From: Karstenula rhodostoma CBS 690.94
Lineage: Eukaryota > Ascomycota > Dothideomycetes > Pleosporales > Didymosphaeriaceae
Direction of reading: 5' to 3'
DNA length: 64,000 nucleotides
NCBI GenBank assembly: GCA_010093485.1
Contig: MU001493.1
Location: forward strand, 1,149,599-1,213,598
Shown here: one piece after another, positions 1-9,381 of the stretch
Layout of the letters: each line of letters starts with the position of its first letter
Position numbering within the stretch: position 1 is the first letter of the stretch
Notes under the pieces: model-generated
What the model was told of the DNA's origin: nothing
The model's input: only the letters and a program-made list of their open reading frames with translations
The model's database searches: none
Program-made: the position numbers and the translations under genes

Positions 1-2434
1 TTGATGACTTCTTCTTCATCCATCCACTATAGTCGCAGCCCTCCATGGCTTCTTGGGGAGTGATTTGCTGGCGGCCTCGAAGATAGGCGCTCGTGCCGTG
101 CTTCTTGGCCTTCTTCTTACCGTCCTTACTCACGGACATTCCAGTTGATCGCTTGTTCAAGTCGGGAATCTCCAATGAATTTGAAGTTCCGGAAGGCGTG
201 CTTGAGCCTGTTCGGGTAGGTGATTGCAGGGGAGATTCTTTGATCGGAGATGCGGTGATGTCTCCAGAGCTGACATTTGCTCTTTCTGTTCCTGTGACCG
301 CGTCTGATATAGCGCGCAGGCCGAGACCCCTCGCTCTCTTGGAAAAGAATGAATGGGACTGAGCAGGGGCCGCCGGCGAGGGCGATGCACGTCCTTGCGA
401 TGACGCCTCACTGCCAGGTACGCGAGGCGAGTTCGCAATGGCATCGATGCTCGGAGAATCGTAGTCTGGTAATTTGGTCACAGTGGGTGGTCCATCATTC
501 GTAGGCTTCAGGGGCTGCACAAAGTCGAAGTTGCTCGAGCTGCGATGGGACTTGATGCTAGAACCAAAGTAAGCCTTGGCCGCTGCTGACACAGAGCTGG
601 CTCCGCCAGTTGCAGAATCCGCACTGCCAATTCTGCTATGCCGCCGATTGTATGTAGCGCGACGGCCATCTTCGGTCCTGAAGCTCGGATTGCGCGAGTG
701 GCTTGGACTTTCCCTCTTGCGAAGTACATTGCGTGATTTTCGGTTGTCGACTTCTCCTCCAGAGAAATATCCTCGGTCTATATCAGCGGCCGTCATTTGG
801 CTGATGCCGGACTCGCGACGACGGAGTCCATTTTCATCTGGACTACCTGGGGCGCCGTAATGCGAAGAAGATGGTCGCCTGGTGTCGGATTGGGGAGATC
901 CCATGACCCAACCACGGTCGAATGATGGAGTCTTCTTGTGGGACGCTGAAGCAACGGGTGGCAGTTTCATGCCTCCCGCAGAGGTCGGCGTAGGCATGTT
1001 CATAGTCGAATCAATGGACGAGTGCCTTCGGTTGTGATTCAAGCTTCGGACAGAAGCAGCAGAAGGGCGCGTAGATGTACCAAACGTCGGGGAAGTGGGA
1101 GAGAATTGTGCCAGAGGCGACGTTACTTCCACAGGAGGTAACATGGAACGGCCTGCGGTTGAGTGTGCTCTGGGCAGCGTCTGTTTCCCGAGCATACTCT
1201 TCATCGCCGGTCCGTCTCTCAGACTGGGTATACGGGGTAGTACTGCGCTCATCGACGTTGCGCGGGTGCGAGCCGCAGAATCAAGCGCGGATTCCTCGGG
1301 ACCATCAAATGCTGGCATGGCCTTTGCGGCATCTTTTGAGTTCTTCACTTCTTGCTGCAGTGCCTTGATCTTCACCCATGTCCTCAGTCGCGGTCCAACC
1401 GGCCCCAGTTCGAATTCCTTTAGGAAGATGGTGGCCTGGTCCATGCCTAGAAGCGCCTCCCCATTGATTTCTTGCTCTTTGAAGATATCGCAGTGCTTCT
1501 TCTCCACACCCACGTCTTCTAGATATTCTGCCACGCGCGCCGGAGACCAATTATTTACTTCTTGCTCCGTGTGCAGATTGTGCTCCTCCTCTTCAGTTTC
1601 TTGGCCGTTGATGTAGGACAGTCTGTGGTGACTGCTGTACTCGCTTCCAGAGTCGTTGGACGGCGTTGGCCTAAGGTCTTTTCCAGCAGCACTATGACGC
1701 GGAGTGCTCATGTCGGTAATGTGCTCGTCGATGACGCTGAGTGTCTCATGCATGACCGGACTTGATATGGTGGGTTCTTCCTCCCGCGGAACATCGCCGC
1801 TCAGTGCCTGCCCAATGCTCCTTGACTGCGCAGATATCGAAGATCTATTGGTGTTGGACGCCTGGGTCGCAGAGTTACTAGGAGCAATCTGAAGAGGTTG
1901 TGTACTGGGAGCCGAATCGTAAGGGGCAGCTTCATTGGGGTCGGTCAGAGGTAGCGGGGCAGAGATGGGCGCGGCATCCACGTCCACGGGCTGCAAGACC
2001 TGCTGGGCGGATTGCGCTGCAGGCTGTGAAGGGGCGCGCTGATGCAGCGCGGCAGCAATGGTTGATTGTGGAGCAGGGCGTGTGTAGACTGGGCGGGCGT
2101 TAGTAGGCTGTGTTGGGGCCGCATGCAGCTCATGAACATGGAGGTCTCGGAGGCTTTGCACGTACCCTCAGGGAAAAGGCCGCTGTCGCCCGTCTCTGTA
2201 TTCTTCCCCAGAAACCACCCATCGCCGAAGTCGTCGTCGCGTTCTATCAGTTCGACGCGGTCGCCGCGGGCGAGGTTGAGCTCGTCGGGGCTCCGAGCCT
2301 GGAACTCATCTGCGGCAAGAGTCAGCGAATGGACGTGGTCACGATGCGTGTTTCAGAGGGCAGCACATACGCACGACGAGGAGCAGATCGCCCGGACGGA
2401 CGTTTTCGGTGTGTGACCTGGCGGACATGGCCAT
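1..2434 (-). CDS. BOI2: Boi-type polarity scaffold (SH3-SAM-PH), 3' end outside the window
   Basis: Homologue of yeast BOI1/BOI2 and fission-yeast Pob1, cortical scaffolds for polarised growth and exocytosis at bud or hyphal tips. Reading leftward from the ATG at 2434, exon 1 ends at a GTATGT donor. Introns at 2310-2370 and 2089-2165 (the second with a CTAAC branch site) restore an SH3 domain reading HEFQARSPDELNLARGDRVE and ending GLFPEVYT. A long Ser/Pro-rich linker contains a short acidic-polar stretch LSVIDEHITDMSTPRHS. A SAM domain follows at about 1390-1560 (WSPARVAEYLEDVGVEKKH). The remainder is disordered. The last visible residues, DYSGWMKKKS, are the start of a PH domain, so the lipid-binding PH domain and the stop codon lie beyond the left edge. 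It is divergent from the SP-RING gene at 3771. The family call is firm; the exact paralogue name is by convention. Confidence 0.93.
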
Positions 2435-3063
2435 GGAGGGTCACAAGAGACAGGAGTGTGGGAGAGAGGGGAACGGAGCACTAGGGGGACGCGACGTTCA
2501 CCGTGGGCCGTGGTGAATGCGGACCATGATGCAGCCAAAGGAAGGTTGGCACTAGACGTGGCGGCCGTTAGAGGGCTGCGGCCAAAGCCGTTGGCTCGGA
2601 CGAGAAAGGAGGCAGCGCGGGGCAGCTGGGGCGCGACGGGCTCGAAGCAGAGGCAGCGGGCAGGGCGAGGGCGAGCTCGGAGGGCTTCTTTGTGGTTGCG
2701 CGGTGCTGGCTGCGTGCGGAATCGTGGCGCTGGTTGAGGGGGCCGCGGGCTGCAGGAGGAGGATAGTGCGCTGTTGGGCGAAAGCTGGCTGTGCTCCCTG
2801 CAAGTCTCCCCGATAGATTAGGCGACGGATACGGCATGTGTGAGCGAGCACTGAAGAGCAGCGCAAACGGCGAACGGCGAGGCACGGCAAGAGAAATCCT
2901 ACGCCGGCGGCTCTGCCTATCTCGCACTGCAGCGGGCTGTGGGCGGTGGGCGGTGAGGCCTCGCTCGGAGCACATCGTCATGGCGTGGAAGCTTCCATCG
3001 GGGCCAGAATGCCCGTCGTCGTCGTCGGCTCGTTCCTTGGCGCCGGTGCGTCGTGCACTCGCG
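2435..3063. other. GC-rich divergent promoter/leader between BOI and the SP-RING gene
   Basis: No supportable gene. Open frames on both strands here are Arg/Ala/Pro-rich and arise from high GC content. The tract probably holds the BOI promoter and 5' leader. It ends abruptly at the AT-rich insertion that begins at about 3064. Confidence 0.6.
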
Positions 3064-3463
3064 AGGATGTAGCTCACCTAACTCTGCTTTTTAGCTTAAC
3101 TAACTATACTAAATTATATTAGGAAATATATTTAAAATAAGTTAAATTTATATATAAAATACTATTTAAATAAAAATTTTAATAAAAGAAAAAAAAATTA
3201 AAATTAAAATTAAAATTAAATTAAAATTAAAATTAGAATTAAATTAAAATTAAAATTAAAATAAAATTAAAGTTAAAATATAAATTTTATAATTTTTTTA
3301 AATATTAAATTAGTTTTTAACTAGTTCTAAATAAATTTATTTAATTTTTATAATTAAAATAATTTAATTTTATATTTTAATATACTACTTAGTTAAGTCT
3401 AGTATAATTAGTAGATAGGGAGTAGTATACACTAACTTAAAAAGTAGGGTTAGGTAAGCTGCC
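3064..3463. mobile_element. RIP-decayed MITE-like DNA element with terminal inverted repeats and a 10-bp target duplication
   Basis: The block is almost pure A/T between about 3110 and 3410, in sharp contrast to GC-rich flanks. Its ends are inverted copies: 3071-3093 and the reverse complement of 3438-3460 match at 20 of 23 positions, and all three differences are transitions (C/T or G/A), as expected from repeat-induced point mutation. The ten bases TGCACTCGCG occur at 3054-3063 and again at 3464-3473, directly bracketing a 400-bp segment, which looks like a target-site duplication. A 9-11 bp duplication would fit Mutator-like elements. There is no coding capacity, so it would be non-autonomous. 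The A/T interior consists largely of AATTAAAATTAAA-like runs. Confidence 0.75.
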
Positions 3464-3770
3464 TGCACTCGCGGAAGCGACAACTCGACTTCTCGCCGCC
3501 GCGACTGCCCCACACGTCCCATCTGAACTCGCGCGCCTTCCCCTCGCCCCCGGTGCTTCCTTCCCTCTTCCCTCGTCGCGCCTCCGCGTCGCAGCTTCCG
3601 CAGCCACGGGGCCGTGCAATGTGATAGCATTGCCATCGTTGCCTGCGCGTCGTCAAGCATGATCTCGTCCCAGACACCACATCTGCCGTCACTGCTCGAC
3701 GGAGCCTGGCTACCGCCATATCACTTCAAGCATCGCCGGGTCAAGTCGAGCCGCCTGGTGTGATTCGGAC

Positions 3771-6700
3771 ATGACCCGTGGAGGACGCGCCGCGCCGCCA
3801 GTAGCGGGCGAGGATGTTGCCACTCGCGTCACCCTCAACTATGCGCTGGGAAACCTGGGTGGGAGACAGAAGAGTTGGATGAACACGGGCCCAGGACAGC
3901 TGCCGACTGTCACCCCGTCGTATCCACCACCGGACGCCTCTAGGAAACGTGGAAGTCCTCGGCAGTACCCCGAAGAATACGTCGACGCTGAGCCCAGGCA
4001 GGCGCCGACAGGAGGAGCTGCCCGCGAGCAGCCACCCTCCAACTCGACCTCTCCACAGCTTGCCAACGTCTTGTCGCATCCAGCTAATGGCCGTGCTTTG
4101 CCCTCGCCTACCGCCGTTTTCCCGTCCCCGTCTCCCAGCGAAGACACCAACTTGGACTACTATGCGCTCGCATCTTATGCTCCCGCTCGCGCGAGACAAG
4201 GCATGGGCGATGATCAACAAGGTAGACCCATTTCCCTCGACGAAGCTTCTCTCCAAGGCGCACGACAGGAAGCTGCAGCACCTAAACGACCAGCCGCGGG
4301 GACAAGCCCAATAGTAGCGAACAAACGGACCCGTCCATCAACCGCAGCACCGCCATCGAGGACCTCGAGCGTCCACATCGATCAAGAGGGCATGGACCGG
4401 CGGGTCTCAGCAGGCCAACTACAGAGCGAGAGTCCATTGCACCAGGTTAACAGTCCGGGCTTCGAACAATCGAACAACAACCAGTCCCCATACCGCCCCC
4501 AACAACAGGTACAATATCCTGCTCCTCAGCGTGTTCCAAGCCAGGCGCATGTTGACGTACAAAATGGTCCGACTCCACCTGTTCAAGGTACACGCCAAAC
4601 AGTTCTCCCCTCGAACAACTGGGCCACGCGAGACAACCCTACGGTGCCGCCGGGTTTGCAAACACACATTCTCCAAGAGCTAGCACGCTTTCATTCGATG
4701 GATTACGTTGCGGCAGACTCTTCTGATCGCAAGCGTCTTACAGCTCTAGAGCAGGCAGCGAAACAAATGGACTGGGACTATATGATAACCCATCTCTTCT
4801 ATTGTCTTCTGTCGCTCAACAAGGCAGAGTTGCCTGATAGTATCAGGAACAACAAAAACACCACTAGGACTGAGAGTTTTCTGAGCGAGGTTCTTGACCA
4901 CAACCGCATCTTGATACCTGATACGCAAGCCTTCTTTGTTCGTTTTCCCGTCCCACTGCAGGAATGGGCCAGGCTCAATCCGACCCAATACCATATCGAT
5001 GTCAGTAATTTCAACGACTTGATGAACCGGTCCGGCAGATACTTTGACTTGAGAAACCAATGTGATCAACGAGATCTTCCACCCTCGATGCACGAATTGG
5101 CAGACGACCTTGGCATCAGATCAAGACAACTGCAGACAATAGTCTTCACTGCCGCCGTCAGACGCTTGTGGTTCAAACACGGACTCCCACCGGGAGAGAT
5201 CCTCAATCAATACGAACTCGAAGCACTGCGGTCCTTTTCAATGACACAGGAGACGTTCTACCGTCGCCGAAGCCAGGTACACGATTTGCAGCGCGAACGC
5301 GAATTAGAGATGCGGTATTGGACTGAAAAGTTCAGGGGCCTGCGTGAAAACCACGTTCCTGCCGCCCGGGATGCTCTACATGGTTTCCGGGCAATCCACC
5401 AGGTACCGGTTCTAGCAAGCCAACATTCTCCAACTACATCCCCGCACCCTCGACAACCACAGCGTACGCTATCGGGACACAATCATCAACATCCGCTAGT
5501 TCAACCACGTGTGTATCCCGATCCGATAATTTCGCCCCACTCGGCCCAAGCTGCACTACCGCTTGGGCGGGGACAACCCCAAGGACGACCGCGAGTTGCA
5601 ATACAACAACCCCGCCCTCAGCTTCCTCGGCTTCAGCGCCAATCTCAACTTTCACGACAACCACGTCGGTTACTTCTTCCTCCCGCGGGCCATCAAGAGC
5701 CTCAGCAACACATGCCCAACCCTGCCCGATTCGCACTCCACCAAGCACACCTCAGGAGTCCAACCCTGCACTCAAGGACAAGAGAACGTCTATATCTATA
5801 TGTGCAGGATTTTCTGGGCAAGCCTCAACGTCTCATGGATGCACGTAACAGGATCGAAAAGTGGACTTTCACCTTGTCGCCCGAACAAATGGCCACGATA
5901 TCGAAAAATGACACAAATGAAATGGGGGGGCGATTGGTTCGCATTGTTGACGAGAAGAGCTCAATGCTTCGTCTTCGTTGCGTGAAGTGGCGTTCCACGC
6001 AGGATTTCAATCCCCACAGGTGGGCAACTAGCGATACCTCGTGGATTCCATACAGCTTTTTCCAGCTCAATCGCAAGCCTCTGGAGCAGCGTAAAAAACT
6101 ACACTACGGGAGAGACCTACCAATCGACCTCACTTCGCTGGTCAAAGAAGGTGAAAATGTTTTGGAGATGAGCCTCGTCCGAGCGCCAGAAAACCAACAA
6201 TTTCGCAACTACCTTATTGCCATCGAGATCTTAGGAGTGAGGGCTCACGACGCCTTGATGCAGGATATCCTAACGAAGCAGCATGTCTCAGCGGCGACGA
6301 CCAAACAGCGCATCAGGGATAAGCTCACCGGTACCGCCGACGACGAGATTGCGGTTGTGAACAGCACTTTAAACGTTACTCTGTTCGACCCTTTTAGCCT
6401 GTCGAAGATTTGTGATGTTCCCGTCCGCAGTCGGGCGTGCGACCACTTTGATTGTTTCGACTTGGAGACCTTCCTCTCAACACGCAAGAGAAACGCCGAG
6501 TGTACGGTACCGGATAACTGGAAGTGTCCTATCTGCAACGGCGATGCTAGACCCCACCTTCTTGTGGTCGACGGTTTCATGCAAGAAGTGCGCAGCGAGT
6601 TGGAAAAGCAGGGGCTATTGAAAACGCGGGCAATCATCATGAGTGAGGACGGATCTTGGAAACCAAAGCCAGAGGTCAGGGAAGGTGTGGCTGATCACGA

Positions 6701-6812
6701 CGATGACGTTGCACCTGCCCATCCGAACGGGCAAAAACCTGGGGGGCCGCAGAAGCTGCCAGTGCCGCAAGCCGTGGAGGTTATCGATCTGGGCGACAGC
6801 GATGACGACTAG
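3771..6812 (+). CDS. SP-RING (MIZ/PIAS-type) zinc-finger protein, probable SUMO E3 ligase
   Basis: A single-exon frame of 1013 residues. Residues about 1-600 are Pro/Gln/Ser-rich and low in complexity, with a basic stretch around 170-190. A folded region of about 640-860 precedes an SP-RING at about 876-935: CDHFDCFDLETFL, then WKCPICN, has the expected spacing of Zn ligands and the CPIC signature of SIZ/PIAS proteins. The SP-RING binds the SUMO-loaded E2, so a nuclear SUMO ligase role is inferred. The acidic tail EVIDLGDSDDD resembles a SUMO-interacting motif (VIDL plus acidic residues), which is common in this class. I do not see a SAP domain, and the PINIT domain is not clear, so it may be closer to ZMIZ-type than to SIZ1 proteins. 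The first ATG of the frame is used; a decayed transposon lies about 300 bp upstream. Confidence 0.85.
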   Translation: MTRGGRAAPPVAGEDVATRVTLNYALGNLGGRQKSWMNTGPGQLPTVTPSYPPPDASRKRGSPRQYPEEYVDAEPRQAPTGGAAREQPPSNSTSPQLANVLSHPANGRALPSPTAVFPSPSPSEDTNLDYYALASYAPARARQGMGDDQQGRPISLDEASLQGARQEAAAPKRPAAGTSPIVANKRTRPSTAAPPSRTSSVHIDQEGMDRRVSAGQLQSESPLHQVNSPGFEQSNNNQSPYRPQQQVQYPAPQRVPSQAHVDVQNGPTPPVQGTRQTVLPSNNWATRDNPTVPPGLQTHILQELARFHSMDYVAADSSDRKRLTALEQAAKQMDWDYMITHLFYCLLSLNKAELPDSIRNNKNTTRTESFLSEVLDHNRILIPDTQAFFVRFPVPLQEWARLNPTQYHIDVSNFNDLMNRSGRYFDLRNQCDQRDLPPSMHELADDLGIRSRQLQTIVFTAAVRRLWFKHGLPPGEILNQYELEALRSFSMTQETFYRRRSQVHDLQRERELEMRYWTEKFRGLRENHVPAARDALHGFRAIHQVPVLASQHSPTTSPHPRQPQRTLSGHNHQHPLVQPRVYPDPIISPHSAQAALPLGRGQPQGRPRVAIQQPRPQLPRLQRQSQLSRQPRRLLLPPAGHQEPQQHMPNPARFALHQAHLRSPTLHSRTRERLYLYVQDFLGKPQRLMDARNRIEKWTFTLSPEQMATISKNDTNEMGGRLVRIVDEKSSMLRLRCVKWRSTQDFNPHRWATSDTSWIPYSFFQLNRKPLEQRKKLHYGRDLPIDLTSLVKEGENVLEMSLVRAPENQQFRNYLIAIEILGVRAHDALMQDILTKQHVSAATTKQRIRDKLTGTADDEIAVVNSTLNVTLFDPFSLSKICDVPVRSRACDHFDCFDLETFLSTRKRNAECTVPDNWKCPICNGDARPHLLVVDGFMQEVRSELEKQGLLKTRAIIMSEDGSWKPKPEVREGVADHDDDVAPAHPNGQKPGGPQKLPVPQAVEVIDLGDSDDD

Positions 6813-7396
6813 CCTCTCTTCTCTTTACATTTTCGCTTTTTTGGGATGCGCCTTGAGTCTGGCGTTCGTTCGCATGAGAATACCCCGTTTCTTCTGGACT
6901 CGTGTGCATGGTCGGCATCCTGTATATACCCATTTCTTTATCAACGGCGTAGGAGGGTATATGCAACCTATCGTACGCTAGACTTTAGGCGATGGGACTT
7001 TGACATCGTGTTCCACACTGGGCTTGAATGAAAGCTCTTACCATGAACTCTTGATTCTCTGCGCTCTATTCTACCAGGCTCAACATGGTCCCACACTCCG
7101 CTCGGCATCAGCTGGCTGTCTGCAAGCACGCTGAAGTGCTCCTTCTTTCGGTTTCGATGTGCAGGTTTGATTCTTTCCTCGCTCTAGCCGTGCTTGGCAT
7201 CAACACCACCAGACAGATCCGCTCTCTTCGGTAGACTGCTTCCAACATCCAGCGCAGGTGTCAACGTGCTCCTCGTGATGTTCCACACACCACGGGACTG
7301 GCACGCTGTCCTCACGGGCACATCGCGGCGTTTGAGGCGTCTGTCCCAGGTCCGGCGTAATCCCAACACTCCCTTCTCCTCGACATTTCACCCAAC
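6813..7396. other. Convergent 3' region
   Basis: Space between the stop of the SP-RING gene and the stop of the minus-strand gene at 7397. Only short, unconvincing frames are present. It presumably holds the two 3' UTRs; nothing else was recognised. Confidence 0.5.
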
Positions 7397-8243
7397 TCAT
7401 CTCCCCCCCTCGCCCTCCTCCCACATCCTCACTAGACTCTCCTGCCCATACTGCAAATGCTTATTCATCAAGGCCAGCACATGGTTCGGGGTGCGATACG
7501 CATGGGGCGGGCGCTTGGTGACGTCGCTCAGGCCGACATGCGGAACCTTGGGCGCAAGATCCAGCTGCGCGAGGCTCTTCATGGGCTCGAACTGGGCCCA
7601 GAGCGGCTGGCGCTCGACGTAGTCCTGGTGTATGGCGTGGCTGCGGTCGATGGTGACTTGGAACCAGCGGCTCACGGTCTTGGGCTGCTTTTGCGGGGGC
7701 GCGAAGGGGAGGGGCGCGTGGGCGCCGGTGTCGATGTCGGTGTCGGTGTCGGCCGGGGCGGGCTGGGGGTTGGGCGTGGTGCGCGTGAGGAGGGCGGAGG
7801 GCGCGCGGATCTCGTCGATGCCCGGGGTGGTTTGGGGCGGCGGGGCGACGTCGGGGGCGTCTTGGTCGAAGAGGGAAAGGTTGTAGTCGTCTGTTTCGTG
7901 GGCGGTTTTGGGGTCGTGATGGATGCGCTCGAGGGCGAAGCGGATCGGGGAGGCGGCGAGGGCGGCGTGCGCCGCGGCGGCGTCGCGGTAGATGAGGAGC
8001 GCCGAATTGGGTACCGGCGAGTGGTACTCGAACTGCACTCTCGCTTAGCTCGTTGCTGTGGGTGAGGCAGGATGGGCGGGCTGGACTACCTACCTGCATG
8101 TGGTAGTACTTTGAGACTTCGCCGAAGCGCTGCAGCACGCGGAGGATTTCGCGGCTTTCGGAGAGGTTGGCGGGCCGCGGGCTGATGCGCAGGTGGAGGA
8201 AGCGCTGCGAGAGGGCCTCTGTTGAGGCGCGCCGGACGGCCAT
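7397..8243 (-). CDS. Conserved-type fungal protein with an RRM-like N-terminus, function unknown
   Basis: Two exons, 8094-8243 and 7397-8032, joined across a 61-nt intron (donor GTAGGT, acceptor TGCAG) in phase 0, giving 261 residues. The N-terminal half alternates short hydrophobic strands and helices: LHLRISPRPANLSESREIL, then FGEVSKYYHM, then the post-splice FEYHSPVPNSALLIYRD. This resembles the strand-helix-strand order of an RNA-recognition motif. The middle is Pro/Thr-rich with an Asp-Thr run (DTDTDIDTG). The C-terminus (YRTPNHVLALMNKHLQYG) looks folded. The splice is supported because the reading frame and a plausible strand cross the junction without interruption. The frame on the opposite strand is a shadow. 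Possibly a mitochondrial or RNA-binding protein; I do not recognise a named family. Confidence 0.75.
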
Positions 8244-8727
8244 GGTGAGGTGTGACGTTGGCTGTTGCGATCAGATCAGAGGCCTGCCCCGAGTTTGAAA
8301 AGTCCGGGTGGGTCTCAGGTACCGATTCTGGGGTTGGTGGGCGGATCGCGCAGTCACGTGGACGTGCATCATCAAACAGATGGAACGTCCAAGTTGAACG
8401 GACTGTCGGAACGGAACACGTCAAGCAAAGCAAGATGAGGACATGGATGATGCGATGATGTGCTTGTGTTCACATGTGAGGTATCTCGTCGAGGCTCAAC
8501 CACTCAGGGAGCTCTTCTACCTAATCAGTGACGGTGCCTTCCCGATGCAGTCTATGCATAGTCCCTCTTATATTACGATGCTATCCCATAACGATAGTCT
8601 TTGTGTCCATTCTTACGGGCCCTTGAGCCCCATGTGAAAAGCAAGTGGTATCTAGCGCGCCCAACCGTCCAACCCGAAATCCCAAACGCCGTCGCAATGC
8701 ATCGAATTAAATAGATAGAAAAGGCAA
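8244..8727. other. Intergenic region between two minus-strand genes
   Basis: Promoter of the RRM-like gene to its left (transcribed leftward) and 3' region of the gene to its right. No coding or repeat signal was recognised. Confidence 0.5.
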
Positions 8728-9381
8728 TCACCTCGAGTGCTTCTTCGCCAGCGTCGAGATGCAGCCGGTCGACTTCCGCATACGTGGTTTTTTAGATACG
8801 CGTGTGCTGCCGTCGAGGCGGTCGCCGGCCCGGTAAAACGGCAGCATGAAGCGGATCTGCTCTTTAGCCGTGGGCGTGTAGTCCATGTTCACACCCTCGT
8901 CCTCTTCCAGCGCAGGCGGTGGCGAAGATTTCAACTTGGGCTCGCAGACGTTGCACTGGTCGACTTGGATCATCTTCTCGACCAGCGAGGAGATGTCCTT
9001 GATGTGGGCGAGGGAGGACTGCATGCGCACGTTGGCCTGGCGCTGCATGCGGAGGGTCGCAGAGTTCATCCGGGCCGTGGAGACGGAGAGTTGGGGCCGT
9101 CGCGGGAGGTGCTTCTCGAAGGTGTCATCGTCGCTTGGGGGTGTAAGCGGCTCGTTGGGGGCTGTGAACTTGGGGTCGATGACGACTCGCAGGTCCTGCC
9201 TGGTGAGTGCCTGGGCCAGGTCGTTGATATCGCAGCTCGACGGGGGAGGCGTTGGCGGGCGTGCGGGAAACAGCATAGGCGACGTGGACGTGGGTGAGAC
9301 GCTGAGTGCTGCGCTTTCCGTGTGGTGGTCGGGCCGGCGCGAAGGGGGGTCGAAGGAGAAGTCGCGGAAGAGGGAAGCCAT
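8728..9381 (-). CDS. Small Pro/Ser-rich protein with a short helical core, function unknown
   Basis: A single exon of 217 residues. Residues 1-110 are mostly disordered, with TPPP and PLTPPSDDD segments that could be proline-directed kinase targets. Residues about 105-140 form a predicted amphipathic helix (RMQRQANVRMQSSLAHIKDI, then SSLVEKMIQ), followed by a CNVC pair. Near the C-terminus, DYTPTAKEQIRFMLPFYRAGD is followed by a basic tail (SKKPRMRKSTG). The N-terminus MASLFRDFSFDPPSRRP is compact and looks like a genuine start. Codon use and the conserved-looking C-terminus favour a real gene, but I cannot assign a function. Confidence 0.65.
   Translation of the reverse strand: MASLFRDFSFDPPSRRPDHHTESAALSVSPTSTSPMLFPARPPTPPPSSCDINDLAQALTRQDLRVVIDPKFTAPNEPLTPPSDDDTFEKHLPRRPQLSVSTARMNSATLRMQRQANVRMQSSLAHIKDISSLVEKMIQVDQCNVCEPKLKSSPPPALEEDEGVNMDYTPTAKEQIRFMLPFYRAGDRLDGSTRVSKKPRMRKSTGCISTLAKKHSR

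Noticed and set aside
2552..3077. Overlapping minus-strand frames of 112 and 169 codons
   Set aside because: Biased Arg/Ala/Pro composition, no splice context, and the longer one runs up to the edge of the AT-rich insertion.
7457..8065. 202-codon plus-strand frame, Gly/Val-rich
   Set aside because: Antisense shadow of the RRM-like minus-strand gene, produced by its GC-rich third positions.
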